64,000 nt of DNA, taken from Bacteroides fragilis (GTDB taxonomy: Bacteria > Bacteroidota > Bacteroidia > Bacteroidales > Bacteroidaceae). A model generated the notes under the pieces. It ran no database searches and had not been told where the DNA came from. It worked only from the letters and a program-made list of their open reading frames with translations. Below, one piece after another: positions 1 through 9,175 of the stretch. How positions within the stretch are numbered: position 1 is the first letter of the stretch; every line of letters begins with the position of its first letter. The stretch is from positions 682,001-746,000 of the forward strand of contig NZ_SZUU01000001.1 in NCBI RefSeq assembly GCF_019583405.1, given 5' to 3'. The translations under genes and the position numbers were made by a program.

Positions 1-576
1 TGCCAAACGGTCAATTATAGGCCCCCCCGGATAACCGAGTCCCATTACTTTCGAACATTTATCAATTGCTTCTCCGGCAGCATCATCAATAGTCTGCCCC
101 AGAATCTCCATATCATTATATGCTTTCACCAATATAATTTGAGAATTACCTCCGGATACCAGCAAACAAAGGAATGGAAAATCGGGCTGTTCATTTGCTT
201 CTCCTTCCTCTTTAATAAAATGCGCTAACACGTGTCCTGTCAGATGATTAACATCAATCATCGGGATATTTAATGAACGTGCAAAACCCTTTGCAAAAGA
301 TACTCCAACCAGCAATGACCCCATCAACCCAGGCCCCCTTGTAAAGGCTACCGCACTCAGCTCTTCCTTGGTCACTCCTGCACGCTTCAACGCTTCATGC
401 ACCACAGGTACTATATTCTGTTGGTGAGCACGCGATGCCAATTCCGGTACTACTCCACCATAAGCTTCGTGTACAGCCTGGCTAGATACCACATTCGATA
501 ACAAATAACCATCTTTAATAACTGCAGCTGATGTATCGTCACAGGAAGATTCAATTCCTAATATAATTGTACTCAT
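1..576 (-). CDS. tsaD: tRNA threonylcarbamoyladenosine synthase TsaD, 3' part cut by window edge
   Basis: The first 192 codons are present and the C-terminus lies beyond the left edge. TsaD is the ATP-dependent enzyme that moves the threonylcarbamoyl group onto A37 of ANN-decoding tRNAs, working with TsaB and TsaE in the cytoplasm. The start reads MSTIILGIESSCDDTSAA, the canonical family N-terminus. Further on are HEALKRAG, GPGLMGSLLVG and HLTGHVLAH, whose histidines bind the catalytic metal, and then CLLVSGGNSQI. The gene is divergent from the tamB-like gene with only 32 bp between the starts. Identification rests on several family motifs in the right order. Confidence 0.96.
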   Translation of the reverse strand, partial: MSTIILGIESSCDDTSAAVIKDGYLLSNVVSSQAVHEAYGGVVPELASRAHQQNIVPVVHEALKRAGVTKEELSAVAFTRGPGLMGSLLVGVSFAKGFARSLNIPMIDVNHLTGHVLAHFIKEEGEANEQPDFPFLCLLVSGGNSQIILVKAYNDMEILGQTIDDAAGEAIDKCSKVMGLGYPGGPIIDRLA

Positions 577-600
577 ACGCTTTTTGATATTTAAACGATG

Positions 601-608
601 CAAAAGTA
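601..608 (-). promoter_or_regulatory. Predicted -7 box for tsaD
   Basis: Read on the minus strand this is TACTTTTG, matching the Bacteroides primary sigma -7 consensus TAnnTTTG, about 25 nt before the tsaD start. No convincing -33 TTTG element was found at the usual spacing. The box touches the first codon of the divergent tamB-like gene, so the two genes must share an extremely compact control region. Confidence 0.45.
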
Positions 609-3600
609 ATGATAAAAGTAGGATTCATAACGAACTATTTTATATTTTTGTTCTCAAAATCAAAACAACCGCCTATCAGAACGCTGAAGAAGACTGTACG
701 TTGGGTTATCGGTATCATATTAGGTATATATATCGGAAGTATTATTTTGCTGAATATTCCTTTTATTCAGCGAAATATGACTACGTTTGTCACAAAAGAA
801 CTATCCCGGACTTTGGGTACTGAACTGACTATCGGTAAGATAGACATTGGATTATTAAACCGTATCATTATAGATGACGTATTGCTCGATGATCGATCGG
901 GCAAAGAAATGCTTAAAATCACCCGTCTCTCCGCCAAATTTGATATTATTCCTCTATTCAACGGAAAAATCGCAATCAGTAGTGTACAATTGTTTGGCTT
1001 TAACATCAACCTGAACAAACCTACTCCGAATGCAGATCCTAATTTCAAATTTGTCCTTGACGCATTTGCATCTAAAGACACAGTAAAAACAAGCAAGAAC
1101 CTTGATCTGCGGATCAACTCTATATTGATACGCCGTGGTAAATTAGCTTACGATGTACTGTCAGAAGAAGACACTCCCGGAAAGTTTAACCCCCAACATG
1201 TCAAATTGCATAATATCATTGCCAACATCTCGCTCAAAGCACTTCAGGGGGATTCGATCAATGCGGCTATCAAACGGCTGAGCGTAGACGAACAATCGGG
1301 CTTTGAACTGAGAAAGTTGAGCCTGAAAGTCATAGCTAATGACAGAGGCATGAAAATAGAGAATTTTGCTATAGAAATGCCAAGTACCGAAATGAAAATG
1401 GATACCATTCGGATGGAATATGATAGCTTGGGAGCACTCATGCATTTTGCCGATGAAGTCCGTTTCTCTTTCCGTACTCTACCATCATACGTAACCCTAA
1501 ATGATATTTCAGCTTTTGTTCCGGCACTATCCAACTTTAAAGAAAAATTGGATCTGAGCATTGATGTAGAAGGTACACTCAACCAGTTGAACTGTAAAAC
1601 GATAGAAATCAATGCAGGCGATAAATTCCGACTGAAGGGAGATGTCTCTTTGCAGGATCTATCACGCCCGCAAGATGCTTATGTCTACGGACATCTCGCC
1701 AATCTATCCGCTAATAACGAAGGAATCGGATTCTTGGTACGCAACCTAAGTCCGCATTACAATGGGGTTCCTCCTATTCTGCAACATTTAGGGAATGCTT
1801 CCTTCCACGGTGAAATATCAGGGTATTTCACAGATTTGGTCATGTACGGTCTGTTTCGTACCAACATTGGTTCTGTCCAAACCGACTTAAAGCTCAGTTC
1901 TGATAAAGCCAAAGCCCTGTTCTCCTATTCGGGAGGCGTGAAGACTACCGACTTCGAACTGGGACAGTTGCTGGATAACAAGCAACTGGGCAAAATCACC
2001 TTTAATCTGGATGTCCAAGGCAGCCACTACCGCAACCAATACCCCACTATCACACTAAAAGGCCTGATAGCCGCCGTCGAATACAGTAATTATAAATATG
2101 AGAATATCACACTCGACGGAGAGTTCGAACGTGGCGGTTTCGACGGAAAGGTGGCACTGGATGACGAAAACGGTTCGGTACATTTAAATGGTAATATCAA
2201 TGTGGTCGAGAAAATCCCAACTTTCAACTTCAATGCTACAATAGATAAAGTACGTCCACACGACTTGAACCTGACCAAGAATTATCCGGATGCAGAATTT
2301 TCTCTGAAACTGAAAGCTAACTTCCGCGGCGGTGCCATTGATGAAATGATAGGTGAAATCAACATAGACAGTCTACAGTTCACTGCACCCGAAAAGAATT
2401 ATTTGCTGGATAATATCAACATCACCGCAACCCGCCAAGATAAACAGAACCAATTGAGACTAACCTCCAGTTTCTTAAAAGCAAGTATCGAAGGCAATTA
2501 TCTGTATCATACGCTTCCGGCAAGTGTTATGAATATTATGCGGCGATATATTCCTTCACTGATTCAACCGGAGAAAAAGCCTATTAAAACCAATAATAAC
2601 TTTAGTTTCGATATTCACATATTTAATACAGAATTGTTGTCGACAGTATTTGACATCCCATTGAAAATATATTCACACTCGACTGTGAAAGGTTACTTCA
2701 ACGATCAGGCACAACGCTTGCGTATAGAAGGCTATTTTCCACGTTTACAATATCAAAACACGTTTATCGAGTCAGGTTTGGTACTTTGCGAGAATCCTAC
2801 CGATCAGTTCAAAGCAAAGGTCCGGTTCAATAACCTAAAAAAAGAAAGTGCTGTAAGCATCTCTCTGGACGCACAAGCCAAGAATGACACTATAAATGCC
2901 AATATCAACTGGGGTAACAATGCCATCAGTACTTATAGCGGACGACTATCTGCCGCCGCCAGTTTCTTCCGCGCAGCCGAAGAAAGGTCTCCACTGAAAA
3001 CTATCGTAGATATTAAACAGACAGACATCATCCTGAATGATACCCTATGGCAGGTTCATCCGTCACAAGTTGTCGTCGATTCAGGAAAAATAGATGTGGA
3101 TGATTTCTATTTTTCACATCAGGACCGTCATATCCGTATCAATGGACGCATTTCAGAACAAGCCGAAGATACATTAAAAGTAGAACTAAAGGACATCAAT
3201 GTAGGCTACGTGTTCGATGTGGTAAACTTTGACGATGTCGATTTCAAAGGAGACGCTACGGGAACAGCATATGCCAGTGGTATTTTAAAAGAACCGGTCA
3301 TGAACACCCGCCTGCATTTTAAGAACTTCACCTTTAATGATGCCTCATTGGGAGCAATGGATATTTACGGTGCCTGGAAGAACGATATGCGCGCTATCTT
3401 TCTTGATGCACACATGGAAGAAAAAGGAGTGTCGAAGACGCATGTCATCGGGCATGTCTATCCGCTAAAACCGGAAAGCAAACTGGACCTGAATATAGAG
3501 ACAGAGCATACGAATATTCAATTTCTCCAATACTTCATGCGCTCCATTGTTGAAGACCTGCATGGACGTACCAGTGGTAAAGCCCATTTCTACGGAAAGT

Positions 3601-5213
3601 TCAAGGCACTCAATATCGAAGGAAACCTGATGACGGACGCATCCTTAAAAATAGGAATACTGAATACTTCGTTCGCCGTAACAGACACCATCCGTTTGTC
3701 CACCAGTGGTATTAGCTTCGATAATATACGCATAGCAGATATGGAAGGTCATCAGGGTACAATGAATGGCAAACTGAATTTCAGGCATTTCAAAGACCTA
3801 AGTTATCATTTCGAATTCAACGTGAACAACATGTTACTTATGAATACGAAAGAAAAATCGGATATTAACTTTTATGGAAAAGTATATGGAACCGGCAATG
3901 CAATGTTGGTTGGAAATCCACAGGAATTACAAGTCACTGCAGCTGTCACTACCAACCGTAACACCAATTTTGTCTACATAACCAATGCAACAGCTTCAGC
4001 AGCCAGCAACCAGTTTATTAAGTTTGTCGACAAAACGCCCCGCAGGTTTGTTCAAGATTCCATTAATGTAATGTCAGAATACGATCGGTTACAGCAAGAG
4101 ATGGAAGAGGAAGAATCCAAAACGGATATTCGATTGAACCTGTTGATAGATGCTACCCCGGATGCTACAATGAAAATTATCATGGACCCTATTGCCGGAG
4201 ATTACATCAGCGGCAAAGGCTCCGGTAATATACGTACAGAGTTCTTTAATAAAGGAGATGTGAAAATGTTCGGTAATTACCGCATCAACCAAGGTATTTA
4301 CAAATTCAGTTTGCAAGAGGTCATCCGCAAAGATTTTATCATTAAAGACGGAAGCAGCATCACTTTCAACGGTCCCCCATTGGATGCAACGCTTGACATT
4401 CAGGCCAGTTACACGGTAAATTCAGCTTCACTGAATGACCTGATCCCCGACGCTTCGAAAACGATTACCCAACAACCTAATGTGAAAGTGAATTGCATCA
4501 TGAATCTGACAGGAATTCTCTGGCGTCCTAACATCAAGTTGGGAATTGAGCTCCCCAATGAACGGGACGAGATACAGACACTGGTACGCAATTACATCAG
4601 TACGGATGAACAGATGAACATGCAGATTCTCTACCTGTTGGGTATTGGCAAGTTCTATCCGCAAGAAAGTACGGGAGGTACCCAAAACTCCAATATGACA
4701 TCATCGGCCCTGTTCTCTACCCTATCCGGGCAGTTAAACAATCTGTTGTCACAAGTATTCGATAACAACAACTGGAACATCGGAACGAACCTCAGTACCG
4801 GTGACAAAGGCTGGACGGACATGGAAATAGAAGGTATCCTGTCCGGACAGTTATTGAACAACCGTCTGATTATTAATGGTAATTTCGGCTACCGGGATAA
4901 TCCGTTAGCTAATACCAATTTCATCGGAGACTTTGAAGCGGAATGGCTGCTCAACCGCTCAGGAGACATACGTCTGAAGGCGTATAATGAAACGAACGAC
5001 CGTTATTATACACGGACCAACCTGACTACCCAAGGAATCGGTATCATGTACAAAAAAGATTTTAATAAATGGAGTGAACTTCTCTTCTGGAATAAATGGA
5101 AGCTGAGAAACCTGAGAAAGAAACAGGCTGCCGCACGGGATAGCATCCCGAATGACACGGTAAAAGACATCACCAAAGCTAAATCGGAAATGAAAAGAGA
5201 GCATCCGATGTGA
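609..5213 (+). CDS. tamB: TamB-like translocation/assembly module protein (DUF490)
   Basis: This is a 1534-residue envelope protein. An N-terminal membrane anchor at about residues 31-50 (WVIGIILGIYIGSIILL) is followed by a very long beta-rich, AsmA/TamB-like periplasmic region and a C-terminal DUF490 domain. That domain carries the usual order of motifs, GNYRINQGIYKFSLQ, GPPLDATLDIQASY and LTGILWRPNIKLGIELP. TamB proteins are thought to bridge the two membranes for lipid transport or outer-membrane protein assembly; Bacteroidetes homologues are typically about 1500 residues. ATG 609 gives an unusual 27-residue preface before the TM segment, so the start is uncertain. The stop codon lies inside a terminator hairpin. 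No TamA/BamA partner is adjacent. Confidence 0.9.
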   Translation: MIKVGFITNYFIFLFSKSKQPPIRTLKKTVRWVIGIILGIYIGSIILLNIPFIQRNMTTFVTKELSRTLGTELTIGKIDIGLLNRIIIDDVLLDDRSGKEMLKITRLSAKFDIIPLFNGKIAISSVQLFGFNINLNKPTPNADPNFKFVLDAFASKDTVKTSKNLDLRINSILIRRGKLAYDVLSEEDTPGKFNPQHVKLHNIIANISLKALQGDSINAAIKRLSVDEQSGFELRKLSLKVIANDRGMKIENFAIEMPSTEMKMDTIRMEYDSLGALMHFADEVRFSFRTLPSYVTLNDISAFVPALSNFKEKLDLSIDVEGTLNQLNCKTIEINAGDKFRLKGDVSLQDLSRPQDAYVYGHLANLSANNEGIGFLVRNLSPHYNGVPPILQHLGNASFHGEISGYFTDLVMYGLFRTNIGSVQTDLKLSSDKAKALFSYSGGVKTTDFELGQLLDNKQLGKITFNLDVQGSHYRNQYPTITLKGLIAAVEYSNYKYENITLDGEFERGGFDGKVALDDENGSVHLNGNINVVEKIPTFNFNATIDKVRPHDLNLTKNYPDAEFSLKLKANFRGGAIDEMIGEINIDSLQFTAPEKNYLLDNINITATRQDKQNQLRLTSSFLKASIEGNYLYHTLPASVMNIMRRYIPSLIQPEKKPIKTNNNFSFDIHIFNTELLSTVFDIPLKIYSHSTVKGYFNDQAQRLRIEGYFPRLQYQNTFIESGLVLCENPTDQFKAKVRFNNLKKESAVSISLDAQAKNDTINANINWGNNAISTYSGRLSAAASFFRAAEERSPLKTIVDIKQTDIILNDTLWQVHPSQVVVDSGKIDVDDFYFSHQDRHIRINGRISEQAEDTLKVELKDINVGYVFDVVNFDDVDFKGDATGTAYASGILKEPVMNTRLHFKNFTFNDASLGAMDIYGAWKNDMRAIFLDAHMEEKGVSKTHVIGHVYPLKPESKLDLNIETEHTNIQFLQYFMRSIVEDLHGRTSGKAHFYGKFKALNIEGNLMTDASLKIGILNTSFAVTDTIRLSTSGISFDNIRIADMEGHQGTMNGKLNFRHFKDLSYHFEFNVNNMLLMNTKEKSDINFYGKVYGTGNAMLVGNPQELQVTAAVTTNRNTNFVYITNATASAASNQFIKFVDKTPRRFVQDSINVMSEYDRLQQEMEEEESKTDIRLNLLIDATPDATMKIIMDPIAGDYISGKGSGNIRTEFFNKGDVKMFGNYRINQGIYKFSLQEVIRKDFIIKDGSSITFNGPPLDATLDIQASYTVNSASLNDLIPDASKTITQQPNVKVNCIMNLTGILWRPNIKLGIELPNERDEIQTLVRNYISTDEQMNMQILYLLGIGKFYPQESTGGTQNSNMTSSALFSTLSGQLNNLLSQVFDNNNWNIGTNLSTGDKGWTDMEIEGILSGQLLNNRLIINGNFGYRDNPLANTNFIGDFEAEWLLNRSGDIRLKAYNETNDRYYTRTNLTTQGIGIMYKKDFNKWSELLFWNKWKLRNLRKKQAAARDSIPNDTVKDITKAKSEMKREHPM

Positions 5214-5225
5214 CGCTCTCTTTTC
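5192..5225 (+). terminator. Terminator hairpin overlapping the tamB stop codon
   Basis: GAAAAGAGAGC at 5192-5202 is perfectly complementary to GCTCTCTTTTC at 5215-5225, an 11-bp stem with a 12-nt loop. The stop codon TGA (5211-5213) sits inside the loop. A T-rich run follows. The A-rich 5' arm could also make it work for transcripts arriving on the minus strand. Confidence 0.7.
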
Positions 5226-5318
5226 TTCAGTCTTTATTTTCTTATGTCTCTCTTGCAAAAAATACAAAAACGGAAAGTGTATGAATACCGATAAAGGGAT
5301 GTGAAGAAGATAAAACGA

Positions 5319-5699
5319 TTAAAAGCCTTTATCGACAATAACCTTTCCGAAGGGAGTCAGAGCCAGTCCGGCAAGCTTGAAGTGTTGTCTTCCGAATGGT
5401 ATACCAATGATTGTAATACAAAGCAGAATCCCCCATCCCAGGTGAGAAAGGCTGATCCAAATTCCACCGAGAAACAGCCAGACTATATTCATTATTATAC
5501 TGAGGCAACCTCCCGAATCGGGGGTGCTCCTCACCTCTTTGCCGAACGGCCATAAAGCAAGCCCGGCCAGTTTCAGTGTCTGAAAGCCAAATGGAATACC
5601 AATAATGGTAACCATCATCAAGAGACTTGCAATAAGATACTCTATCGCAGTAAAAATGCCGCCACACAGCAGCCAGATAAGATTCAAGAATGGATTCAT
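5319..5699 (-). CDS. yccF: YccF family inner-membrane protein (DUF307)
   Basis: This 126-residue protein consists of two tandem copies of the YccF domain. Each has a hydrophobic helix followed by ITIIGIPFG-type and LKLAGLALWPFG / FKLAGLALTPFG motifs. The first repeat spans roughly residues 1-55 and the second 64-126. The family is an integral inner-membrane protein of unknown function; length and duplicated architecture match it. It converges with the tamB-like gene. No operon partner is evident, since the upstream proS is separated by a terminator. Confidence 0.88.
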   Translation of the reverse strand: MNPFLNLIWLLCGGIFTAIEYLIASLLMMVTIIGIPFGFQTLKLAGLALWPFGKEVRSTPDSGGCLSIIMNIVWLFLGGIWISLSHLGWGILLCITIIGIPFGRQHFKLAGLALTPFGKVIVDKGF

Positions 5700-5726
5700 A
5701 GGCTATTAGAATAACGGTAGTAAAGA

Positions 5727-5765
5727 AAAAGGTCGGAAGTTCATTTCGGTACCTCCAACCTTTTT
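5727..5765 (-). terminator. Rho-independent terminator of proS
   Basis: On the minus strand AAAGGTTGGAGGT pairs with ACTTCCGACCTTT around the loop ACCGAAATGA (one or two mismatches), followed by TTTTTCTTT. It lies just past the proS stop. Confidence 0.7.
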
Positions 5766-5787
5766 TCCTTATACCTTATATTAATTA

Positions 5788-7281
5788 TTAATAAGAACGA
5801 GCAAATATCACACGGCAAGCAGAAGGTTTGCCGGTTACCATACACTTACCGGGCTCTTTGTCACCTTCAACAAACGAATCGAACGGGATACAACGAATAG
5901 TAGCTTTTGTCTCTTCCTTGATCTTCTCTTCTGTTTCCGTAGTTCCGTCCCAATGAGCCAGAATGAAACCGCCCTCTTCGATTTTTTCCTTGAATTCATC
6001 GTAGCTGTCTACCTTAGTGATACGTGAATCGCGATAAGTACGTGCTTTCTTGTAGATGTTGGTCTGAATCTCTTCCAACAGATTTTGAACATATGTCTCG
6101 ATACCATCGCAAGTAACGGTCTCTTTCTCCAATGTATCGCGACGCATCACCTCCATCGTATTGTTTTCCAGATCGCGTCCGCCCATTACCAAACGAACCG
6201 GTACACCCTTCAGTTCATAATCGGCAAATTTGAAGCCCGGTCGTTTGTTATCGGCGTTATCATATTTGACCGAAATGCCCAATGCCTTCAGCTTCGCTAC
6301 AATACCTTCTACCTTGGCATCAATCAGTTTCAGCTGCTCGTCATTCTTATATATAGGAACGATCACTACCTGAATCGGAGCCAGATGCGGAGGTAATACC
6401 AGACCGTTGTCATCCGAGTGGGTCATGATCAATGCACCCATCAGACGGGTAGAAACACCCCATGAAGTAGCCCATACGTACTCAAGCTTATTTTCTTTAT
6501 TAACAAACTGCACATCAAATGCTTTCGCAAAGTTCTGTCCCAGGAAGTGAGACGTACCACTCTGCAACGCCTTGCCGTCCTGCATCATCGCTTCAATGGT
6601 ATAGGTGTCAAGCGCACCGGCAAAACGTTCATTGGCCGACTTCACCCCTTTCACCACCGGAACCGCCATATATTTCTCTGCAAAGTCAGCATATACATTC
6701 AGCATGCGGATTGCTTCTTCTTCTGCCTCCTCACGTGTTGCATGTGCCGTATGGCCTTCCTGCCACAGGAATTCTGCTGTACGGAGAAACAGTCGTGTAC
6801 GCATCTCCCAACGGAAAACGTTTGCCCACTGGTTGCATAAGATAGGCAGGTCACGATAAGACTGAATCCAGTTTTTATAAGTATTCCAGATGATTGTTTC
6901 GGAAGTCGGACGGATAATCAGTTCTTCTTCCAACTTTGCAGCAGGGTCAACCACCACACCCGAACCATCTTCGGCATTCTTCAGGCGGTAGTGAGTAACT
7001 ACGGCACACTCTTTGGCAAAGCCTTCCACATGCTCAGCTTCACGACTCAAGAATGATTTTGGAATCAGCAACGGGAAATAAGCATTCACATGTCCGGTTT
7101 CCTTAAACATATCATCCAGCTGACGTTGCATTTTCTCCCAAATAGCGTATCCGTAAGGCTTAATCACCATACATCCGCGTACAGCCGATTGCTCTGCCAA
7201 ATCGGCTTTCACTACCAAATCATTATACCACTGCGAATAGTTTTCGCTGCGTTTGGTCAGGTCTTTCAGTTCTTTTGCCAT
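5788..7281 (-). CDS. proS: Prolyl-tRNA synthetase, short archaeal/eukaryote-like type
   Basis: This 497-residue class II synthetase charges tRNA-Pro. Class II motifs are visible in order: motif 2 [20 protein letters not shown], then [20 protein letters not shown], then the anticodon-binding domain starting near [12 protein letters not shown]. It ends in the C-terminal zinc-type extension finishing in ARSY. There is no bacterial INS editing insertion, so it is the short archaeal-like form usual in Bacteroidetes. It is monocistronic, with a terminator downstream and a TAnnTTTG box upstream. Confidence 0.97.
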   Translation of the reverse strand: MAKELKDLTKRSENYSQWYNDLVVKADLAEQSAVRGCMVIKPYGYAIWEKMQRQLDDMFKETGHVNAYFPLLIPKSFLSREAEHVEGFAKECAVVTHYRLKNAEDGSGVVVDPAAKLEEELIIRPTSETIIWNTYKNWIQSYRDLPILCNQWANVFRWEMRTRLFLRTAEFLWQEGHTAHATREEAEEEAIRMLNVYADFAEKYMAVPVVKGVKSANERFAGALDTYTIEAMMQDGKALQSGTSHFLGQNFAKAFDVQFVNKENKLEYVWATSWGVSTRLMGALIMTHSDDNGLVLPPHLAPIQVVIVPIYKNDEQLKLIDAKVEGIVAKLKALGISVKYDNADNKRPGFKFADYELKGVPVRLVMGGRDLENNTMEVMRRDTLEKETVTCDGIETYVQNLLEEIQTNIYKKARTYRDSRITKVDSYDEFKEKIEEGGFILAHWDGTTETEEKIKEETKATIRCIPFDSFVEGDKEPGKCMVTGKPSACRVIFARSY

Positions 7282-7325
7282 TATATTTTTCTTCTTTTAA
7301 AGTTTTCTATCTTCAAAACAGGATG

Positions 7326-7333
7326 CAAAAATA
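7326..7333 (-). promoter_or_regulatory. Predicted -7 box for proS
   Basis: The minus-strand reading is TATTTTTG, a match to TAnnTTTG about 45 nt upstream of the proS ATG. No clear -33 element was seen. Confidence 0.4.
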
Positions 7334-7406
7334 CTAAAAATGGGTGAACTGTGATCATTCTTTATCTATAATTTTAAGAGGGAACCCGGCAGGGCAGTTC
7401 ATAAAC

Positions 7407-7435
7407 AAGCCGGTTTATCGATTGACAACCGGCTT
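7407..7435. terminator. Hairpin between proS and the CDGSH gene
   Basis: AAGCCGGTT (7407-7415) and AACCGGCTT (7427-7435) form a perfect 9-bp stem with an 11-nt loop, just beyond the stop of the CDGSH gene. The T-rich tail is clearer on the plus strand, so its use as terminator for the minus-strand CDGSH gene is likely but not certain. Confidence 0.5.
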
Positions 7436-7460
7436 ATTTATGATTTTTCAGAAAGCAGAA

Positions 7461-8225
7461 TCACCACTTCTTGCCTTTTTCTTCCAACGGAAGTCCGTCG
7501 CTGAATCCCATGGAAGCATGTGTACCGTCGCAAAACGGTTTATTGGACGACTGTCCGCAACGGCACAAAGTCACCCTGTTCCTGACTGTATAGCTTTTGC
7601 CATCCGCACTCTCTATGCGGATACCGCCTTTTACCCAAATAGGTCCGCTCACTCTGATTCCAGGATCCTCAATAATACCGATAGAGGGCTCAAAAGGCGG
7701 TTCGAAGACTTTTTGCGTCTCTTTGTCCCAAACGACGAGCCGCCCGGCAGGACAATGGCCGGCCTCGCGACGGACAAGTTCACGCTCTTCTTCCGTTTCA
7801 GCGAGTTGTACCAGATTCCAGATTCGGCCGCGTGCATCGCAGAAACGGGCAAAAGCACAATACTTTTCGTTATCGGCAAGCACCATGGCGGGGCCTTCCA
7901 ATTCCTCGGCTTCTTCAAGTAACGGACGTTTGTTATTGGTTTCATTAGAGTCCCAATCGGTGGCACGCTTATGAGAACCGTCACAGAAGGGTTTATGGCG
8001 GGAATGCCCGCAACGGCACAGAGCCACCGGAGTGGCCGAACTGTCGAAACTCAGCCCGCGTTGATACACCCACGAAGAACCTTCTTCATTGGGAAGAATA
8101 ATTTCCTGGTCAATGGGAGGATTACCATAAACAAGATAAGGGCCGTCAGGAGTTATTTTGATATAATACTTCTCGGGTGCTTGCCGGCTGCCCTCTTCTA
8201 CTAAAACTTCTTCTTTCTTAGTCAT
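7461..8225 (-). CDS. Triple iron-sulfur protein: two CDGSH (mitoNEET-type) domains flanking a Fer4_19-like domain
   Basis: This 254-residue soluble protein has two complete CDGSH signatures, CRCGHSRHKPFCDGSH (about residues 70-85) and CRCGQSSNKPFCDGTH (about 222-237). Each supplies the three-Cys/one-His ligand set for a redox-active 2Fe-2S cluster. Between them is a segment with YCAFARFCD and GHCPAGRLVVWD, which resembles the divergent 4Fe-4S mono-cluster (Fer4_19) domain. Three clusters in one chain suggest electron transfer or iron-sulfur storage in the cytoplasm, but no physiological partner is known from the context. No signal peptide or membrane anchor is present, unlike mitochondrial mitoNEET. 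Confidence 0.9.
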   Translation of the reverse strand: MTKKEEVLVEEGSRQAPEKYYIKITPDGPYLVYGNPPIDQEIILPNEEGSSWVYQRGLSFDSSATPVALCRCGHSRHKPFCDGSHKRATDWDSNETNNKRPLLEEAEELEGPAMVLADNEKYCAFARFCDARGRIWNLVQLAETEEERELVRREAGHCPAGRLVVWDKETQKVFEPPFEPSIGIIEDPGIRVSGPIWVKGGIRIESADGKSYTVRNRVTLCRCGQSSNKPFCDGTHASMGFSDGLPLEEKGKKW

Positions 8226-8309
8226 AATTTTACGCCATAAGGAGGTTTAACATATCCTTTATCGCTTAAAGAACAGATAGTCAAGCTAAAAAGTTTCTTA
8301 TAACACCGT

Positions 8310-9044
8310 CTAACTTCTTACGGATTCGTTGATACCAAACCCGAAAAGTGCAAAGTCTCCTTTCACCGGATCATCCGGCCATACCTCCCGCAATGCATCG
8401 GTAATACAACGCGCAGTCTTCAGACATTTACGTGCATCGGTCAGTCCAAGATCGACTGAAATGCGATGCACATGCGTGTCGAGAGGAATAATCAGATCCG
8501 AAGGATCAAAACTCCGCCAGATACCCAGATCCACAGGAGAATCCCGACGAATCATCCAGCGCAGGAACATACACATCTTTTTCGCTTCGGAAGCACTTGC
8601 CAAAGCAGGCATCCCATTGATATGTCCGAACACGGATTGCAGTCTTTCCAACGGAGTACCCGAAGAAAGCGAATGGCACAAATGCGACTCCAGGTCTTCA
8701 TGTTCCTGATAGGCCGCATACAAAGCCTGACAAAGTAAATAGAAATCATTCCAGGAATAATAACGATAAAAGCTGGTTTTTACTCCTCGATATTTCTTCC
8801 ACTCCTCACTAAGTATATACCGGTAAGGAGCATTCGAGAACAGTTCACGGTCAATCCGGTCGCCGCTTTTGATAATAGCCTTCCGGTTTCCAGTAGCAAT
8901 CCAAGAGGCTACCAGGGCAGAGATCTCAATATCGGCCTTGCCGGTATAGCGATGTGGAAACTGTACAGGGTCATCCATAATAAATTCGGCTACCTCGTAT
9001 TTATCTGCCAAAAATGCAAGTTTATTCTTTAGTTCCTGTTTCAT
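8310..9044 (-). CDS. TIGR02757 (DUF2400) family protein, function unknown
   Basis: This protein is about 244 residues from the chosen start MKQELKNK. A longer reading from 9080 adds 12 residues that do not look conserved. The sequence fits the TIGR02757 family found across Bacteroidetes and Epsilonproteobacteria. It has YTGKADIEISALVASWIA near the N-terminus, MCMFLRWMIRRDSPVDLGIW, and IPLDTHVHRISVDLGL near the C-terminus. The last motif resembles the helix-hairpin-helix glycosylase region of endonuclease III-like proteins, but no clear catalytic Lys/Asp pair can be assigned. It is monocistronic, with a repeat hairpin just upstream. Confidence 0.82.
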   Translation of the reverse strand: MKQELKNKLAFLADKYEVAEFIMDDPVQFPHRYTGKADIEISALVASWIATGNRKAIIKSGDRIDRELFSNAPYRYILSEEWKKYRGVKTSFYRYYSWNDFYLLCQALYAAYQEHEDLESHLCHSLSSGTPLERLQSVFGHINGMPALASASEAKKMCMFLRWMIRRDSPVDLGIWRSFDPSDLIIPLDTHVHRISVDLGLTDARKCLKTARCITDALREVWPDDPVKGDFALFGFGINESVRS

Positions 9045-9074
9045 AAACGTTAGAAGGTATGTATCAAAAAGAAA

Positions 9075-9144
9075 CACCACAGATTACGCGATTCTATACA
9101 TAACACTGATAATGAGTCTGTAAAAGTACGTGGAATCTGTGGTG
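9075..9144. repeat. CACCACAG inverted-repeat element, copy 1
   Basis: CACCACAGATTACG at the left end is complementary to CGTGGAATCTGTGGTG at the right end, with about 40 nt between. It lies between the TIGR02757 gene and the tricorn-like gene. It belongs to the dispersed family also present near 19.2, 21.2, 24.6, 51.0, 60.2 and 63.5 kb. Confidence 0.75.
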
Positions 9145-9175
9145 AAAACCTCTTACTGCAATCTCAGTAAGTTTT

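Noticed and set aside
5301..5555. 84-codon plus-strand frame after the tamB-like gene
   Set aside because: Antisense to yccF, which has clear duplicated family motifs.
9152..9171. CTTACTG/CAGTAAG hairpin as terminator of the tricorn-like gene
   Set aside because: The T-tract is on the plus strand, the wrong side for the minus-strand gene, and no plus-strand gene ends there.
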